Part shown: piece by piece, positions 1-8,178 of the stretch
How the letters are laid out: the number at the start of each line of letters is the position of its first letter
Numbering within the stretch: position 1 is the first letter of the stretch
Notes under the pieces: generated by a model
Seen by the model: the letters and a program-made list of their open reading frames with translations, nothing else
The model's database searches: none
Told to the model about the DNA's origin: nothing
Source of the DNA: an uncultured Bacteroidales bacterium
Lineage (GTDB): Bacteria; Bacteroidota; Bacteroidia; Bacteroidales; F082
Reading direction: 5' to 3'
DNA: 8,692 nucleotides
Assembly (NCBI GenBank): GCA_937906455.1
Contig: CALCYT010000036.1
Location: 1 to 8,692 of the forward strand
Made by a program: the position numbers and the translations under genes

Positions 1-3000
1 CGTCTTGTATCACAATGTCGGGCGAGAGCATGCGGGCAACAAGTGGGTCGTACAGGCGTCCGTTCATGTTAATCAGGCCGAAGTTATCATAGTGCTCATG
101 CAAGGTATAGCCGCGGTCAAACGAGGCGGAGACATTGTCGTATGACAAAGTCTGCGGGTTACGACGGCGGCCCCAGGCGTCGAAACTGTAACGCTCGACA
201 GTGTTGCCTGTTGCGGTTGCATATATACTTCCCTGATGGTCTTTAATAACGTAACTCATTGTGCCGTTGTTGTTTGAATCCAGTGCAAAGATAGCAAATA
301 ATCCGGTAGATGAGGTCAGATAATGGATTTTTTTTGTCATCCCGCCCTCAGTAACCACTTCATAGAGTGGCGTGAAATAGCGTTTCGTCTTTGTTGTGCT
401 GCCGTCGCTGAACGTTTGCCGCACCCGCTGCCTATCGGCTCCATAGCATATATCCAATGATTTTGCGCCCTGTGATACAGACTTCACTTTGTCAAACGAT
501 GTGTATATTACATCTTGAGTGTCGCCGAAAGGGGCAATGCTCGGCATGTGCATAATCCTTCTCAATGCATATGGATTGGCGGGATGGTATTCCATTGTGC
601 CCGCGTCGTATTTGAAGCTGACATTGCCCAAGTTGTCGTATATTATTATACTGGAATTGTTAGTGCCAACCTCGATATTGGTGAGGCGGTTGAAGCTGTC
701 GTATGTGAAATTCTCAACATGATTATAAACATGGTCGGTTCGTTGTGTCAGGTTGCCTTTGTTATTCCAGCTATATTCCATGTCTTGAATTATACTGTTG
801 TTTCTGGAGGTAAGACAGGTAACAAGACCTTTTTGGCTGTCATATGTTCTGCTGACGTCGATATTGTTGCCAAGTATGAGGTTGGTGATGTTCCCGAACT
901 TGTCGGATGACATTGCCGACCAGAGGATGCTTCCGTTATCTAAGTTTTTTATAGTCAGCATATTGCCATCTTGGTCATAATTGTATTTCAAAGAATATCC
1001 TGAAGGATATGTGATTGAGTTTCTGTGTCCGAACCTGTTGTATTCGTAAGTGAACACATTAGGTGTTGCTTCACGTGACAAAAACTGCTTGTGATGTGTC
1101 AACCGTCCGAGTCTGTCATATTCGAACCGTTCTCTGACACTCGGTTCGCTGGGGTTTGTCGGCTCGTAAGATGTTTGATCCAAAAAACCTGCCATTTGTT
1201 GGTCGTATTGCCATGTTGTTAGCCCATCGTCATCGGTGCGGCCTGTCATTCGGCCCAAAGCATCGTAGGTATAGTTGGCTGTCTGCCCTTTGTTGTTGGT
1301 CTCGCTGATAAGTTCACCAAAGGCGTTGTATATATACCTCCTCATGCCCAGCGACGGATCCGACATGGTGAGTGGGTGTCTGTTGGCATCGTAAGTGTAT
1401 TCAATTTTTGTGTTGTTGTTACCGCCGACTTTTGTGCTCATTATTTTGCCGTCACCATAATAGCTATATTCTATGATGGTCCCGTTGTCCGTCACTTGGT
1501 GTGGCAGACCATTAGGCGCATATTTCACGGTTTTTGTACTGCCGTCAAAATCATGTATTGTCTCGGTATTGCCATTATAACTGTGTGTGTATTGGACATA
1601 TCCAGGTTTTGAAATCGATGTCACCCTGTCAAGGTAATCGTAAGTATATGTAATTTCGCCAGAGAGCCCTTCATTGCTGAAATATGGCAGAGACTCTGTA
1701 TGCAACAGCCCTGATTTATTGTAATAAGTATAATCACGATACATCTTGCTACCAGTAAAATCTGTTGTAACAGACCTCAACAATCGGTCGTGTTGGTCAA
1801 AAAACGATGTCACTTCTGGTTGTCCGTTCCTTTTCGACCAAGTGTAATAGACCGATTGTCCTGTTGTCGGCATGTCCGGATGATCAGTGTAACCGCTTTG
1901 TGGATATGGTATCGTCCAGCGTTTGACAAACAGCTCTTTCGTCCCGTCAGGATAATCAATGCCTGTGACATTTCCGAGCATATCATAATGGTATGCTGTG
2001 ACAAGTCCGTTAGGGTCGGTTACACTTCTTAGAAGTCCGTTTCGATCTATATACCTATAGTTTGTGACGTGCCCCAAAGCGTCAGTATGTCTTTCAAGAA
2101 ACCTGCCATCGCTTGAATAAGTCATGGTTTCAGCTCTCCTATGATTATCGGCATTTCGTTCTATTTCTGTAGTATTGCCAAAGCTGTCGCGAGAGTATAT
2201 CTCCTCTATGCCATTGCACACTTTTTGTGTCATGAAGCCGCAATTATCATAATCATAAGTAGTATTTATGGTTATGCTGTTGTTGGTGCCATATCTATAT
2301 GTGTCGTGAGACGAAGTGACCAAACCAATCAGTCTGCGTCCAGTTGTGTTGTTACGATATGTGTATTGACTAACTTTTTTATATTCTGTAGCGACACTAT
2401 TTGCCTTGATGGTAGTGGTTATGGTTTTCGGATTGCCATATTCGTCGAATTGGTTGATTGTTTTTGTGGTTGTCATACCGTTTGACGAATTTATGTTTTT
2501 TTCTTGCTCCATAACGGGCATGAATACGCTGTGCGGCATACCGCTGTATGAAGAGCTTAAATCCAAGAAACTGTATGTGTATTCATATTCATTAAAGATG
2601 GATGAATTATGGTTTATAACAGTCTTTTCAGGGTATAAAACGTAGTAATCGGTGTTGAGTTTGAAATGTTTGTCAGTACCAATCAAACTGGATGATGAGT
2701 TATTGCTTTGGCATTCGACCACGTTGCTTGTCAACTGGAAACCGAGAAACCCTTTACCTCTTGTGTGCATTATAGGACGTCTGAAGAAATACAATATCTC
2801 TCTTGATACACCTTCATCTGTTTCTAACTTCATCCTTTTCACGACATTTAGATGTTGTGTGAAACTTTTTGTGTAATTGATTACAGGATTCCTGTCTCTT
2901 CCTGTCGGCATCTCATATAACCCTTGGTATGTGTGCTGTACATAGTCAAATTGTGTGGTGGCTCCGAGTCCGTTTCTTGCTTGTACTATAGCTTTAAGCG

Positions 3001-5518
3001 GAGGGTTGTCAAAGTTTCCGGAATTCCACATGCGTATGTGTACTGTATTGCTGTTATTTAAAGTTAATGTAGTATATGCAACTTCACAAGGCGAAGTTCC
3101 TCTAAAATTTCCAACACAAGACATGACCCAATTATACTGATTGATACTAGTTGATCCATAAGGAGCCATTCCCACATATTGTTCTTCTTGGTTCTCATCG
3201 GTTACACATTTTCTTATTACTTTAGCACCATCATCGTCAACCCTTATCAAGTATTCGTATCTATAATAAAAATAATACTTCTGACTGTTGAGTTGATTTG
3301 GAGGATAGTCCTTGAGTTCTCTTTTTGTAATATTTAAATCTGTGAATCCGTCACCATTGAAATCAGCGGATACTGGTATGAATTCATCGGCTATTTCTGT
3401 GTAGGAAATATCATTTTCCCAAGTCTTTAATTCAAAATGAATGCCATCACCTTTTGACAGGTAAAAATACCAATTTTTGTCTTCGCTTGTCCTCATAATT
3501 GCTACAAAATCCTGTTTGTTGTCACCATTGAAATCTCCTTGACAAAAATGTGTGCATTCTGAAGAACCTCCAAGATATTGTATAAAATTGGGAAAATATT
3601 CATTTGTGACTTGTAACATCCAACTATTGGTGTTTTTAACAATATTTAGCTTTTTGGCACAATAATTACCAGAAGAAGTGGGGTGTTCATATAAACTGAG
3701 CAGTTGATCTCTGCCATCACCGGTAAAGTCTCCGACATATTCTTTATGATGTATCGAATTGTTATATAGATTATAGTTGTAGATGTTGCTAATAGTTGTG
3801 TTAAACGCACCATCAACACTTAAATAAATGCGTATAAATTTTCCATTTGTTATCAAAAGATCAGAACATCCGTTGCCGTCGAAATCGCCAATATGGAATT
3901 CATATGGGTTATTGGTCGAATTTGGAAGCGCACTATCTATGGATACGTTAGTTACCATAAAACCATTTGCCGTTTCATCATATTTTATAAGTTTTGCATG
4001 ATAGTGCGGATACTGATCGTGGTATATATAAAGAATCTCATTGAAACCATCTCCATCAACATCCACGGGAGAAAACATACAATAATTATTGTTAATCGCC
4101 AGATAAGAGTTAACATCATCACAGTTGATGAGACTAAAGTTATAGTTGTAAGTTGAATTTGTAGCACTATTTGAAGATGTGTTTCTGAGAGCAACCATTT
4201 TGTAAAAAGGGTTTTGTCCTTGGTTTAATAATATAACCATATCATTCCTACCATTATCATCACCGTCAGGAAAGCGAGCAGCAAACACTTTTTCCTGATG
4301 AAAACCATTAACGCCGTTTGTTAATCCAGTATTCAATGAGTTGTATGCGTTGTCCACTTGTAAGGCCCCAATACTGTTGTGCCAGACAAATTGGCATGAA
4401 GCGGAACAGTTTTCCGGATAAGATTTGCTCCCGCCTTCATTGTATGTTCCGTATTTTTGTATGTACTGAAGTTCGCTGTTCGGAAGATCGCCAAGCGGCA
4501 GATATGTCAAATGATAAGAGTGAATTCCCTCATTGCCCTTCCTGAAATCCAAGTTATCCAATATCTTGGTTATTTTCGAATATCCTGATTGCCCAGTGTT
4601 GTCCACGAAGAACTTCTTTTGTGTGTCGTTACGTTCAGCTGAATAATAATTAAATTGTATAGTATATCCGCTGTAGCTTATTTGTGAAGGATAGAAACCT
4701 CCGTCATTGTCTTTGCTGTATGAGAAGGTAATTGTGTTGCCATAAGGGTCTTGTATCGAACTTAAATGCCATTCAACAGGGTTTGATGTGATGCCCTGTG
4801 GATAGTGTTTTGAATCGCTTGTTCCGCCATAAGTGTAAACATAACCATTGGGTTTATCAACTGTGAAATAATTGTTAGCGAATGTTATTACAGAATTATC
4901 AAACACCTCAGGATAATATTTGCCGTCATTTCCCCTGATAAGCCTGATTCCGTCTAATGAATAGTCGTCTTGGTTAGTAAAGTTGATGGCGTTGGAATAA
5001 TTGGAGTAATAGTATTTATACGGCACACGAGATATTTTTGACATTCCTCCGATGCTCCATCCGGGTCCCATGATGCCGTCGCCAGCCTGGCTATTGTAGA
5101 TAAACGACAAATCGGGTTTCAGACCTCCGGCTCCTGGAGGACAGTCTATAGGAATTGTTATCACAGCCGCACCGTTATCGTTTACATCTGTCGTAATTGG
5201 AAGAGAATATGGCATGCCTCCTGGTGCTTGAACTGGGAGATTTGGGTCGTATGCTGTTGAAACACCTGTTCCATAAGTCGGCGGCACCACCATCATCTCA
5301 TCAATCTCAAACAAGGCACTTTTCCCTGTGTTTGGAGCATAGCTGAAGCCGGGGTTGAGGTCGATGCGGCTTGAAGCGGTGTAGTGATAGCTTTTATTTG
5401 AGTTAAGCGTGGTGTTAAGAGAAAAACTTTCCTCCTCATGCTCCTCGTCGTAACTGGTTTGGGCAGAAGCCATTGAGCACAAAGTGAGAAATACCAAGAG
5501 CAATATATTGTTTTTCAT
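1..5518 (-). CDS. Exported SpvB/FG-GAP/TcdB-mid/RHS protein (TcB-TcC-like), 3' end beyond window
   Basis: The frame opens at the ATG at 5518-5516 and stays open for 1839 codons to base 1 without a stop; the C-terminus lies off the left edge. Residues 1-19 form a Sec signal peptide with an ASA|Q cleavage site. An SpvB-like domain covers about residues 105-390 (AAVITIPIDCPPG from 117, GPGWSIGG at 151-158). Six FG-GAP/VCBS-type Asp-rich loops span about 415-730. A TcdB middle-type segment follows (GLGATTQFDYV, about 850-860), then YD repeats from about 1024 to 1700. The RHS-associated core is marked by KDHQGS (1759-1764), SFDAWGRRR and GLINMNGRLYDP (1814-1825), ending in LSPD. In Tc toxins and related RHS proteins these domains build a shell around a C-terminal effector. 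The gene starts 6 bases after the preceding stop, with only AAAACA between, so coupled translation is likely. There is no N-terminal PAAR or other T6SS domain; the signal peptide implies Sec export. It could instead be an adhesin or wall-associated-type YD protein. The family is near certain; the toxin role is inferred. Confidence 0.95.
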   Translation of the reverse strand, partial: MKNNILLLVFLTLCSMASAQTSYDEEHEEESFSLNTTLNSNKSYHYTASSRIDLNPGFSYAPNTGKSALFEIDEMMVVPPTYGTGVSTAYDPNLPVQAPGGMPYSLPITTDVNDNGAAVITIPIDCPPGAGGLKPDLSFIYNSQAGDGIMGPGWSIGGMSKISRVPYKYYYSNYSNAINFTNQDDYSLDGIRLIRGNDGKYYPEVFDNSVITFANNYFTVDKPNGYVYTYGGTSDSKHYPQGITSNPVEWHLSSIQDPYGNTITFSYSKDNDGGFYPSQISYSGYTIQFNYYSAERNDTQKKFFVDNTGQSGYSKITKILDNLDFRKGNEGIHSYHLTYLPLGDLPNSELQYIQKYGTYNEGGSKSYPENCSASCQFVWHNSIGALQVDNAYNSLNTGLTNGVNGFHQEKVFAARFPDGDDNGRNDMVILLNQGQNPFYKMVALRNTSSNSATNSTYNYNFSLINCDDVNSYLAINNNYCMFSPVDVDGDGFNEILYIYHDQYPHYHAKLIKYDETANGFMVTNVSIDSALPNSTNNPYEFHIGDFDGNGCSDLLITNGKFIRIYLSVDGAFNTTISNIYNYNLYNNSIHHKEYVGDFTGDGRDQLLSLYEHPTSSGNYCAKKLNIVKNTNSWMLQVTNEYFPNFIQYLGGSSECTHFCQGDFNGDNKQDFVAIMRTSEDKNWYFYLSKGDGIHFELKTWENDISYTEIADEFIPVSADFNGDGFTDLNITKRELKDYPPNQLNSQKYYFYYRYEYLIRVDDDGAKVIRKCVTDENQEEQYVGMAPYGSTSINQYNWVMSCVGNFRGTSPCEVAYTTLTLNNSNTVHIRMWNSGNFDNPPLKAIVQARNGLGATTQFDYVQHTYQGLYEMPTGRDRNPVINYTKSFTQHLNVVKRMKLETDEGVSREILYFFRRPIMHTRGKGFLGFQLTSNVVECQSNNSSSSLIGTDKHFKLNTDYYVLYPEKTVINHNSSIFNEYEYTYSFLDLSSSYSGMPHSVFMPVMEQEKNINSSNGMTTTKTINQFDEYGNPKTITTTIKANSVATEYKKVSQYTYRNNTTGRRLIGLVTSSHDTYRYGTNNSITINTTYDYDNCGFMTQKVCNGIEEIYSRDSFGNTTEIERNADNHRRAETMTYSSDGRFLERHTDALGHVTNYRYIDRNGLLRSVTDPNGLVTAYHYDMLGNVTGIDYPDGTKELFVKRWTIPYPQSGYTDHPDMPTTGQSVYYTWSKRNGQPEVTSFFDQHDRLLRSVTTDFTGSKMYRDYTYYNKSGLLHTESLPYFSNEGLSGEITYTYDYLDRVTSISKPGYVQYTHSYNGNTETIHDFDGSTKTVKYAPNGLPHQVTDNGTIIEYSYYGDGKIMSTKVGGNNNTKIEYTYDANRHPLTMSDPSLGMRRYIYNAFGELISETNNKGQTANYTYDALGRMTGRTDDDGLTTWQYDQQMAGFLDQTSYEPTNPSEPSVRERFEYDRLGRLTHHKQFLSREATPNVFTYEYNRFGHRNSITYPSGYSLKYNYDQDGNMLTIKNLDNGSILWSAMSSDKFGNITNLILGNNIDVSRTYDSQKGLVTCLTSRNNSIIQDMEYSWNNKGNLTQRTDHVYNHVENFTYDSFNRLTNIEVGTNNSSIIIYDNLGNVSFKYDAGTMEYHPANPYALRRIMHMPSIAPFGDTQDVIYTSFDKVKSVSQGAKSLDICYGADRQRVRQTFSDGSTTKTKRYFTPLYEVVTEGGMTKKIHYLTSSTGLFAIFALDSNNNGTMSYVIKDHQGSIYATATGNTVERYSFDAWGRRRNPQTLSYDNVSASFDRGYTLHEHYDNFGLINMNGRLYDPLVARMLSPDIVIQD
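272..2449 (-). repeat. YD (RHS) repeat tract of the RHS protein
   Basis: This protein-level repeat covers residues about 1024-1750 and includes at least a dozen degenerate copies of the YDxxGRLTxxxxPxG pattern. Clear examples are FDEYGNPKTI (1024), YHYDMLGNVTGIDYPDG (D1179), YTYDALGRMTGRTDDDG (D1419), FEYDRLGRLTHH (D1468) and YNYDQDGNMLTI. YD repeats form the beta-strand spiral of RHS/TcC shells and of teneurins. The copies end where the conserved RHS-associated core begins, near residue 1758. Several units lack the Gly or the Tyr-Asp pair, as is normal for this family. Confidence 0.9.
3335..4276 (-). repeat. Six FG-GAP/VCBS-type Asp-rich repeats inside the RHS protein
   Basis: This is a protein-level repeat within the large gene, residues about 415-728. 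Six loops fit or nearly fit the DxDxDGxxD calcium-binding pattern: DGDDNGRND (418-426), DVDGDGFNE (486-494), DFDGNGCSD (545-553), DFTGDGRDQ (597-605), DFNGDNKQD (662-670) and DFNGDGFTD (719-727). Spacing is about 52-68 residues, the size of one propeller blade. Such repeats form integrin-alpha-like beta-propellers, and the TcB half of Tc toxins also carries a propeller. The DNA copies are too diverged to be a recombining nucleotide repeat. The stretch is AT-rich: 19 of 60 bases are G or C in 3601-3660. Confidence 0.85.
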
Positions 5519-5524
5519 TGTTTT

Positions 5525-5785
5525 TTATCGTTTGATGATTTTCCAGGTCTTTGTGTCGGTTTCACTGCGCAGCTCAAGGATGTCGTTATAATGAACCACC
5601 TCGGTGGTGTCGTTTGAGGAGCGTTCTTCACGGTCGTCGCCTATGGTGATGGTGCGGCTTATGCGGTTGCCATCGTTGTCATATTCGAAGTTCACGAAGT
5701 AGGCTCTCGATTGCGCGTTCAAACACGTCACTCCTGCCATCATCAACACGATGAAGGCCATGAGCCTTTTGATGTGTTCACTCAT
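5525..5785 (-). CDS. Small exported protein with a single YD-type repeat
   Basis: This is an 86-residue protein of unknown function. Residues 1-24 look like a signal peptide: a charged start with KR at 6-7, a hydrophobic core at 8-19, and LNA|Q cleavage after residue 24. The mature part is only about 62 residues. It begins with one YD-like unit, FEYDNDGNRISRTITI (33-48), followed by an acidic, Ser/Thr-rich linker (about 50-63) and a C-terminus ending KTWKIIKR. That ending resembles the last strand of a T9SS type A sorting domain, but the PNP motif and the rest of such a domain are missing. The ATG lies one base after the stop of the preceding gene (TAA-A-ATG), and the stop lies 6 bases before the RHS gene, so translational coupling on both sides supports a real gene and this start. 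It may assist the RHS protein or be a shrunken relic; the sequence does not decide. Confidence 0.8.
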   Translation of the reverse strand: MSEHIKRLMAFIVLMMAGVTCLNAQSRAYFVNFEYDNDGNRISRTITIGDDREERSSNDTTEVVHYNDILELRSETDTKTWKIIKR

Positions 5786-5786
5786 T

Positions 5787-6653
5787 TTATCTTGCTTTTA
5801 ATTCGTCGATTTGCTTTTGAAGTTCAATGACGTGAAGAGTGAGTTCCTCGACTTTCTGCAGCAGTATGGCGTTCATCCCGCCGAGGTCGATGCCGCAGGC
5901 CGACACTTCCTCTGCCGACGGCACCTCGGGAAGATGACGGTTTGTGTTTATGTAGCTCTCAAGCTCGTAGAGGCTCATGAGCTTGTAGTTGTCGCGGAAC
6001 ACGAAATCGGGCCATGAGTCGGTGTCAATCACCGACACTTTTGAGCTTACGATGCCGCCTTGCACGGCGAGGGCGAAGTCGTTCATGTTGTTCACACATC
6101 CGATGCCGACCTTGCCGGTGGTGAAGGAGTATGAGGTGGCGGAAAAGTTCATGATGTTGTCCGAGCCGACAGCGATACTGTTGTTTTCATTTTTGAAATT
6201 GATAATTGCCCTGTTGTCCTCCGAAGTGGTGGAAAGCATGATGCTTGAATTCAGATTGGCATCAGAATGGATGTGGAGCTTGTTGTCCGTCGTGGCAATA
6301 TTTCCTATTATCACGCGTCCTGTGCCGTTGTTGTTGCCTGCTTTTGTGATACGCATAGTAGGCACAGTGCTTCCCATTCCCAATGCAATACAATGACTGG
6401 GGTTGTTCAATTTAAGATTCCATTCAGCTCCTGAGCCTATTGTGATAGATTCATTGTTGTTTCGGACAATATCCCAACCTAATGAATATGACAAAGTGCC
6501 AACAGAAAAGGCCGCTGTATTTCCTGTTGAATTATAATTAAACCCAACTGCCACCGAGGTTCCATTATACGTAATGCCATTTTGCGCAAATATTTCAGTT
6601 CCGAATAATCCAGCAACAATAATTGTTAATGATGCTATTAATAACTTTTTCAT
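5787..6653 (-). CDS. Exported protein with S74/endosialidase-chaperone-like (tail-fibre-type) C-terminus
   Basis: The protein has 288 residues. The signal peptide covers 1-23 (KK, hydrophobic core, IFA|Q). The middle is rich in Asn, Gly, Ser and Thr and contains two G-V-I-G units typical of phage-fibre-like Bacteroidota proteins: GTGRVIIGN (110-118, then LHIHSD) and GKVGIGCVNN (180-189, then LAVQGG). The C-terminal region has WPDFVF (214-219), a YELESYINTNRHLPEVPSAE segment (229-248) and GGMNAILLQKVEELT (258-272), then a heptad-like coiled coil to the end. This is the short Bacteroidota relative of the peptidase S74 / intramolecular chaperone domain, which in phage fibres promotes trimer assembly. 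Whether this short form cleaves itself is unknown. It follows the 496-aa gene by 34 bases and touches the next gene. Base composition changes inside it, from AT-rich N-terminal DNA to GC-rich C-terminal DNA. The product is probably surface-exposed or secreted and oligomeric; its role is unknown. Confidence 0.88.
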   Translation of the reverse strand: MKKLLIASLTIIVAGLFGTEIFAQNGITYNGTSVAVGFNYNSTGNTAAFSVGTLSYSLGWDIVRNNNESITIGSGAEWNLKLNNPSHCIALGMGSTVPTMRITKAGNNNGTGRVIIGNIATTDNKLHIHSDANLNSSIMLSTTSEDNRAIINFKNENNSIAVGSDNIMNFSATSYSFTTGKVGIGCVNNMNDFALAVQGGIVSSKVSVIDTDSWPDFVFRDNYKLMSLYELESYINTNRHLPEVPSAEEVSACGIDLGGMNAILLQKVEELTLHVIELQKQIDELKAR

Positions 6654-6687
6654 GGTTTGAATTTTAAATGATTATTGTTATTCTATT

Positions 6688-8178
6688 CTATTCTTTAATA
6701 AACTTATCAGATATGATGTTTTTGTTTCCTTTGACAATCTGGAAAGTGTAGGTGCCGTCCGGTAAACTCGACACATCAACGGTTAACAAATTCCCCATGC
6801 CATTGATGATCCTGTCAAGGCAGATTCTTCCATCTGCATTGAAAATTCTGAATCTCACATCACTGTCGATTGTTGAGATTTCAGAAATGTCAATATTTAT
6901 TTCGCCTTTTGTCGGATTAGGAAACGCTGCCGCCTTAATTTTCTCTTTTGGCACTTCACTGACACTACATGGTATTGGGTTGAAGTCCTCACGCAATAGT
7001 TTCTTGATGTAAGTTCTCTCACTTCGACTGGTGCTGACAGCTACAATTCCATCGTCTTTTGTCGCAATGGCGGTCTTAGGCCAATATCCGGTTTCATCAT
7101 AAAAATACTTACTGCCAAGGATTTCCAAATTCTTGGTAACAAGATATAACTCCAAAGCGTATGGACCGCCCCAATAATGCAGTCTTGCACGACTTGCCAA
7201 ATAAATAGTTGTATCATTGACATAGCACATGGAATGGTTGTCTATGGTGTAATTTAGAGTATCCGGTTTGTTAATCCACAAATCCTCATAAATATATCCA
7301 TTGTTTATGTCTGCTTTGCCGTACACAATCATATGTTTGTTGTGAATGTCAGGATCTGTTATCCAACCAAGCACGAGAATATCATTGTCATCGATAATAT
7401 GGTCAGAAATAGCTTCCGACACTATCTTGTCAACTATATGTTCATAAAACACATGATGCATAATCAGATTAAAATCATAATCAAAACGCATTACCGACGA
7501 ACAATTCCCTTGCCCTGGACCTACAACTAAAATATCATTATTATCAGGATCGTTCATTATGCTAGTCAACCAGAAATTCGTGTCATAAAACAAATTTCCA
7601 TAGTCATCTGATGCGATAAAAACACTGTTCAATCGGTCACAATCAGTGTTAAAACGCATAAACACGGGCCGAGTTCTGTATGTTTGCGGTAAAAAAGGCA
7701 TACGAACCCCAACACATACAACTATTGTACCATCGTCGTCCACAACCGCTTTGCAATTTTCCCCATTATAGAAAGTGACATCTGGGCCAGAATACTCTTC
7801 TTCCTTCTCGTAGTATTGTTCCTTAACTATGTTCATGTCATTGTCGAGAACAAGAACCCATAAATATTCAATATCGTTTGTTATTGACACCCCGGTGACA
7901 AAATAATTCCCGTTTTCAATAGGTATGATACTGTGAAATCGTGAAGATCGATTGTCCCGAGAGAAAAATTTTTGTGTATAGTTCCCGTGTTCGTCAATTT
8001 TGATAGCATAAGCCTCTGTATCCCACACACCTACAAAAACAGTCTCGTTGTTGTCAGTGCAACAGCCATCTAACAATTGACTATCAGTTTCATAATGGTC
8101 AATAGCTATATTCCATTGCTGGGCTGTAAGAGCAACAGTCACAGCAATGAAACATATTGTTAAGAATGCTTTTTTCAT
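6688..8178 (-). CDS. T9SS-sorted exported beta-propeller-like protein
   Basis: The protein has 496 residues. A signal peptide covers 1-19 (LTA|Q). The body contains seven similar short motifs of Asp/Asn-rich turn plus hydrophobic strand: NNETVFVGVWD (43-53), NGNYFVTGVS (89-98), DDDGTIVVCVGV (147-158), DNNDILVVGPG (212-222), DDNDILVLGWI (263-273), NDTTIYLASR (321-330) and DDGIVAVS (375-382). Their spacing of roughly 46-64 residues suggests a seven-bladed propeller. Residues 416-496 are a T9SS type A C-terminal sorting domain, with FPNPTKGEINID at the start, FRIFNADGR in the middle and LPDGTYTFQIVKG near the end. Such domains direct transport across the outer membrane and are usually removed when the protein is attached to the surface or released. 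The ATG lies 8 bases after the preceding stop. Ligand and role are unknown; no catalytic motif is visible. Confidence 0.92.
   Translation of the reverse strand: MKKAFLTICFIAVTVALTAQQWNIAIDHYETDSQLLDGCCTDNNETVFVGVWDTEAYAIKIDEHGNYTQKFFSRDNRSSRFHSIIPIENGNYFVTGVSITNDIEYLWVLVLDNDMNIVKEQYYEKEEEYSGPDVTFYNGENCKAVVDDDGTIVVCVGVRMPFLPQTYRTRPVFMRFNTDCDRLNSVFIASDDYGNLFYDTNFWLTSIMNDPDNNDILVVGPGQGNCSSVMRFDYDFNLIMHHVFYEHIVDKIVSEAISDHIIDDNDILVLGWITDPDIHNKHMIVYGKADINNGYIYEDLWINKPDTLNYTIDNHSMCYVNDTTIYLASRARLHYWGGPYALELYLVTKNLEILGSKYFYDETGYWPKTAIATKDDGIVAVSTSRSERTYIKKLLREDFNPIPCSVSEVPKEKIKAAAFPNPTKGEINIDISEISTIDSDVRFRIFNADGRICLDRIINGMGNLLTVDVSSLPDGTYTFQIVKGNKNIISDKFIKE

Noticed and set aside
515..910. Plus-strand open frame of about 131 codons
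   Set aside because: It lies inside the YD-repeat part of the minus-strand RHS gene, whose frame gives clear repeat motifs; the plus-strand product shows no recognisable motif.
2141..2485. Plus-strand open frame of about 114 codons with hydrophobic stretches
   Set aside because: It is antisense to the RHS coding frame. The apparent hydrophobicity comes from reading Asn/Tyr/Asp-rich codons on the other strand.
5989..6396. Plus-strand open frame of about 135 codons
   Set aside because: It is antisense to the S74-like gene, whose minus-strand frame has a signal peptide and the HLPEVPSAEEV motif.
6654..6687. Possible promoter or terminator in the longest intergenic gap (34 bases)
   Set aside because: The gap is AT-rich, but I see neither a TAnnTTTG-type -7 element of Bacteroidota promoters nor an inverted repeat with a T tract on the minus strand.
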